Of a stretch of DNA of 44,871 nt, positions 42,962 to 44,871 are shown piece after piece. The DNA comes from Phascolarctobacterium sp. (GTDB taxonomy: Bacteria > Bacillota > Negativicutes > Acidaminococcales > Acidaminococcaceae). The position numbers and the translations under genes are program-made. Each line of letters starts with the position of its first letter. Position 1 is the first letter of the stretch. The stretch lies in NCBI GenBank assembly GCA_017623055.1, contig JAGAPX010000010.1, forward strand, positions 1-44,871, read 5' to 3'. The notes under the pieces were generated by a model that worked only from the letters and a program-made list of their open reading frames with translations, was not told the origin of the DNA and did no database searches.

Positions 42962-43372
42962 TCAGCCTTTGAAAAGTTTGAGAAGTACGTACAAATTCAG
43001 TGCGCTCATAATGTAACGGAACCAAATGTTGGAATAGGCAAAGCCAAGTTGGTTAACTACGTAGGTTCCATAGATACGCGCCTTTACTGCGTAGGTTTCC
43101 ATAATGGAAAGGCTTAAGAGGAAGAAGCCTGGTTGCCAGGTTGCTTCATCAGTCAGCAGATAAATACAATATAATAGGAAGAGAATATCCATGGTCAAGT
43201 AAAAAAGAAAGCGCAAGCCAGTTTTATCCATATAAACGATTTGCCTGGTGCCTGGCTTTTCGCGACGGTTTTTTAAAATTTGAGAGAAGGTATGCAAAAA
43301 ATAAGCAAGCTCTCTGGCGTTCATAAAAGAATACATTTTTAAACAAATGAAAAATAGAGCAACGAAATTCAT
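42962..43372 (-). CDS. Small membrane protein of unknown function
   Basis: A 136-residue protein I do not recognise, with a hydrophobic N-terminus, a basic loop (KNRREKPGTRQ), two central hydrophobic helices (about 55-90) and a C-terminal hydrophobic stretch, so roughly three or four membrane segments. A GAGGTAC site lies before the ATG. It is convergent with the parAB operon and divergent from the solute-binding protein gene. Confidence 0.6.
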   Translation of the reverse strand: MNFVALFFICLKMYSFMNARELAYFLHTFSQILKNRREKPGTRQIVYMDKTGLRFLFYLTMDILFLLYCIYLLTDEATWQPGFFLLSLSIMETYAVKARIYGTYVVNQLGFAYSNIWFRYIMSALNLYVLLKLFKG

Positions 43373-43566
43373 AAGGGTACCTCGTAAAATTTATCCTCAC
43401 CATTATACAATAAACGGACAAATAACGCCAGCTGTAAACTTCTTGGAAAAGATACTGGTTCGAAAAATAAATGTATCTTGAAAACGGACAAAGGGGGCGA
43501 TTTTATAAAAAATGTTGCAGTTCGACGCAGAAAGTTAAAAGAGATATAACATTTCTGAAAATTTTG

Positions 43567-43596
43567 TTGACAAAAGTGTGAATGTGTCGCTATAAT
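43567..43596 (+). promoter_or_regulatory. Promoter of the solute-binding lipoprotein gene
   Basis: TTGACA (43567-43572) and TATAAT (43591-43596), both perfect, with an 18-bp spacer. The leader then contains a hairpin (43609-43621 with 43637-43651), which may affect mRNA stability. The remainder of 43373-43566 shows nothing assignable. Confidence 0.88.
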
Positions 43597-43682
43597 GTTT
43601 AACATAAGTTATTATAGTGGTGCTAGGTGTATAAAGACCACTAGATAATAAGAAAAATTCACCAGAAAAGGGGAAATTTAAA

Positions 43683-44855
43683 ATGAAAAAATGGAAAAAA
43701 TTTGCGACTGCAGCTTTAGCTGCAATGGTATGCGCATCCGTAATGGCTGGCTGTGGCGGCGGCGCTAAAAAAGAAGACGCTAAAGAAATCAAAATCGGCG
43801 CTTCCTTCGAATTGACCGGTAACGTTGCTAACTACGGCAAAGCTATTTTGTCCGGTGCTAAAATGGCATTTGACGAAGCTAATGCTAAAGGCGGCGTTCT
43901 TGGCAAAAAAATCGTTGTTATCGAATCCGATAACAAATCCGAACCTTCCGAATCCGGCAACTCCATTACCAAATTGGTAACCCAAGACAAAGTTATTGCA
44001 ATTGTTGGTCCTGCTACCTCCGGTTGCGTAGCTGCAGGCTCCCCGATTACCGAAGCTAACAAAATTCCTCACATTGCTCCGTCCGGTACCGCTCCTGGCT
44101 TGACCGTTGACAACAATGGCAAAGTTAAACCCTTCATGTTCCGTGCTTGCTTCATCGACCCGTTCCAAGGTCAAGTTATGGCAACCTTTGCTAGCAACTC
44201 CTTGAAAGTTAAAAATGTAGCAATCCTCATGGATTCTTCCTCCGACTATTCCAAAGGCTTGGCTCAAGTATTCACTGAAACCTTGGAAAAAGCTGGCGGC
44301 AAAATCGTAACCAAAGAAGCATTCCTTTCCAAAGACTTGGACTTCAAAGCTTCTTTGACCAAAATCAAAGCTACCAACCCGGAAGCAGTTTATGTTCCCG
44401 GCTACTATGAAGAAGTTTCCAAAATCATTAAACAAGCTCGTGAAATCGGCTTAGACGTTCCCATGTTGGGCTGCGACGGTTGGGAATCCCCGAAACTGGC
44501 TGAAATCGCTGGTAAAGACGCTCTGAATAACTGCTACTATGTATCTGCATTCTCTGCTCAAGATACCGACCCGTCCGTACAAGCATTCATCAAAGCTTAC
44601 AAAGAAAAATATCAAAAAGATCCGGACATCTTCGCTATGCAAGGCTACAACGCTGGCTTAGTAGTTGTTGACTCCATCAAACGTGCTAACTCCACTGACG
44701 GCACTGCAATTGCTAAAGCTATGGCAGCTACCAAAGACCTTCCGGTAGCAAGCGGCAAATTGACTTATGATGCTAACCACAACCCGATTATCAGTGCATT
44801 GATTATCTCCTTGGACGGCGGCGTTCCTTCCTTGAAAGAAAAAATCAGCCTCTAA
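43683..44855 (+). CDS. ABC transporter solute-binding lipoprotein, branched-chain amino acid (LivJ) type
   Basis: 390 residues. A lipoprotein signal peptide ends at Cys24 (VMAGC). The mature part is a type I periplasmic-binding fold: IKIGASFELTGNVANYGKAILSGAKMAFDEANAKGG, then GPATSGCVAAGSPITEANKIPHIAPSGT, typical of Leu/Ile/Val-binding proteins. Strong promoter and GGGGAAA site, with codon use biased toward high expression (Gly GGC, Lys AAA, Ala GCT). Permease and ATPase genes would be expected downstream, outside the window. Ligand could be amino acids or related compounds. Confidence 0.92.
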   Translation: MKKWKKFATAALAAMVCASVMAGCGGGAKKEDAKEIKIGASFELTGNVANYGKAILSGAKMAFDEANAKGGVLGKKIVVIESDNKSEPSESGNSITKLVTQDKVIAIVGPATSGCVAAGSPITEANKIPHIAPSGTAPGLTVDNNGKVKPFMFRACFIDPFQGQVMATFASNSLKVKNVAILMDSSSDYSKGLAQVFTETLEKAGGKIVTKEAFLSKDLDFKASLTKIKATNPEAVYVPGYYEEVSKIIKQAREIGLDVPMLGCDGWESPKLAEIAGKDALNNCYYVSAFSAQDTDPSVQAFIKAYKEKYQKDPDIFAMQGYNAGLVVVDSIKRANSTDGTAIAKAMAATKDLPVASGKLTYDANHNPIISALIISLDGGVPSLKEKISL

Positions 44856-44871
44856 TCCTAAGTTAGTCTAA

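Overview
This window spans the replication origin of a moderately AT-rich Firmicute. The order rpmH-rnpA-yidD-yidC-jag-mnmE-mnmG-rsmG-noc-parA-parB-DUF4446 on one side, and dnaA-dnaN-rlbA-recF-dciA(DUF721)-remB-gyrB on the other, is the classic Firmicutes origin block. The DUF721/remB pair, the DUF1667 glycerol-3-phosphate-type operon, the DUF1659/DUF2922 cluster and a choloylglycine hydrolase together suggest an anaerobic gut Negativicutes (Acidaminococcaceae/Veillonellaceae-like). The genus is inference only.

Layout from left to right. 1-400: the 5' end of a 16S rRNA gene on the minus strand with its leader and promoter. 411-3520: a minus-strand operon of two FAD oxidoreductases and a DUF1667 protein. 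3679-4753: a secreted protein and a macrodomain protein. 4872-7030: a compact minus-strand cluster holding a sigma-like regulator, a peptidoglycan amidase, DUF1659, a 22-residue mini-ORF and DUF2922, with a 140-bp dyad and a lone parS site between regulator and amidase. 7092-14836: a defence island with an LlaJI-type McrBC restriction pair and a cytosine-5 methyltransferase, followed by a Y-family polymerase, a small CxxC protein and a Vsr-type endonuclease. The island is bordered on the left by a collapsed copy of the polymerase locus. 14916-15541: a HicAB toxin-antitoxin pair. 15805-17462: an SPFH protein and an unknown protein. 17513-28992: gyrA, a TSUP transporter, thiN, an unknown ORF, gyrB, remB, dciA, recF, rlbA, dnaN and dnaA, all on the minus strand. 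29347-36582: the plus-strand rpmH-to-noc block. 36735-39777: an accessory stretch with four parS sites, a LinA/LnuA-like nucleotidyltransferase, a bile-salt-hydrolase family enzyme and a lipoprotein nuclease. 39937-42901: parA, parB, DUF554 and DUF4446. 42962-44855: a small membrane protein (minus strand) and a LivJ-type solute-binding lipoprotein.

The origin itself is readable. The dnaA-dnaN spacer has seven DnaA boxes or near-boxes, next to a run of TAG/TAA triplets and an AT-rich stretch abutting dnaN. A further perfect box lies upstream of dnaA. Five perfect 16-bp parS palindromes flank the origin. Three of them sit in identical ~36-bp direct repeats that bracket the hydrolase and nuclease genes like cassettes, and one is the core of a 40-bp perfect palindrome.

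The points most worth a second look are: the GyrA quinolone-determining region (Phe and Gly at the two classical resistance positions); the sigma/amidase/mini-ORF cluster with its dyad and apparent non-canonical start; the parS-bounded cassettes; the remnant polymerase locus beside the restriction island; the tandem 12-bp repeat that encodes a Leu-Ser-Cys-Thr repeat peptide; and a ~129-bp inverted-repeat element upstream of the nuclease gene. No CRISPR array, insertion sequence, transposase or tRNA gene was seen.
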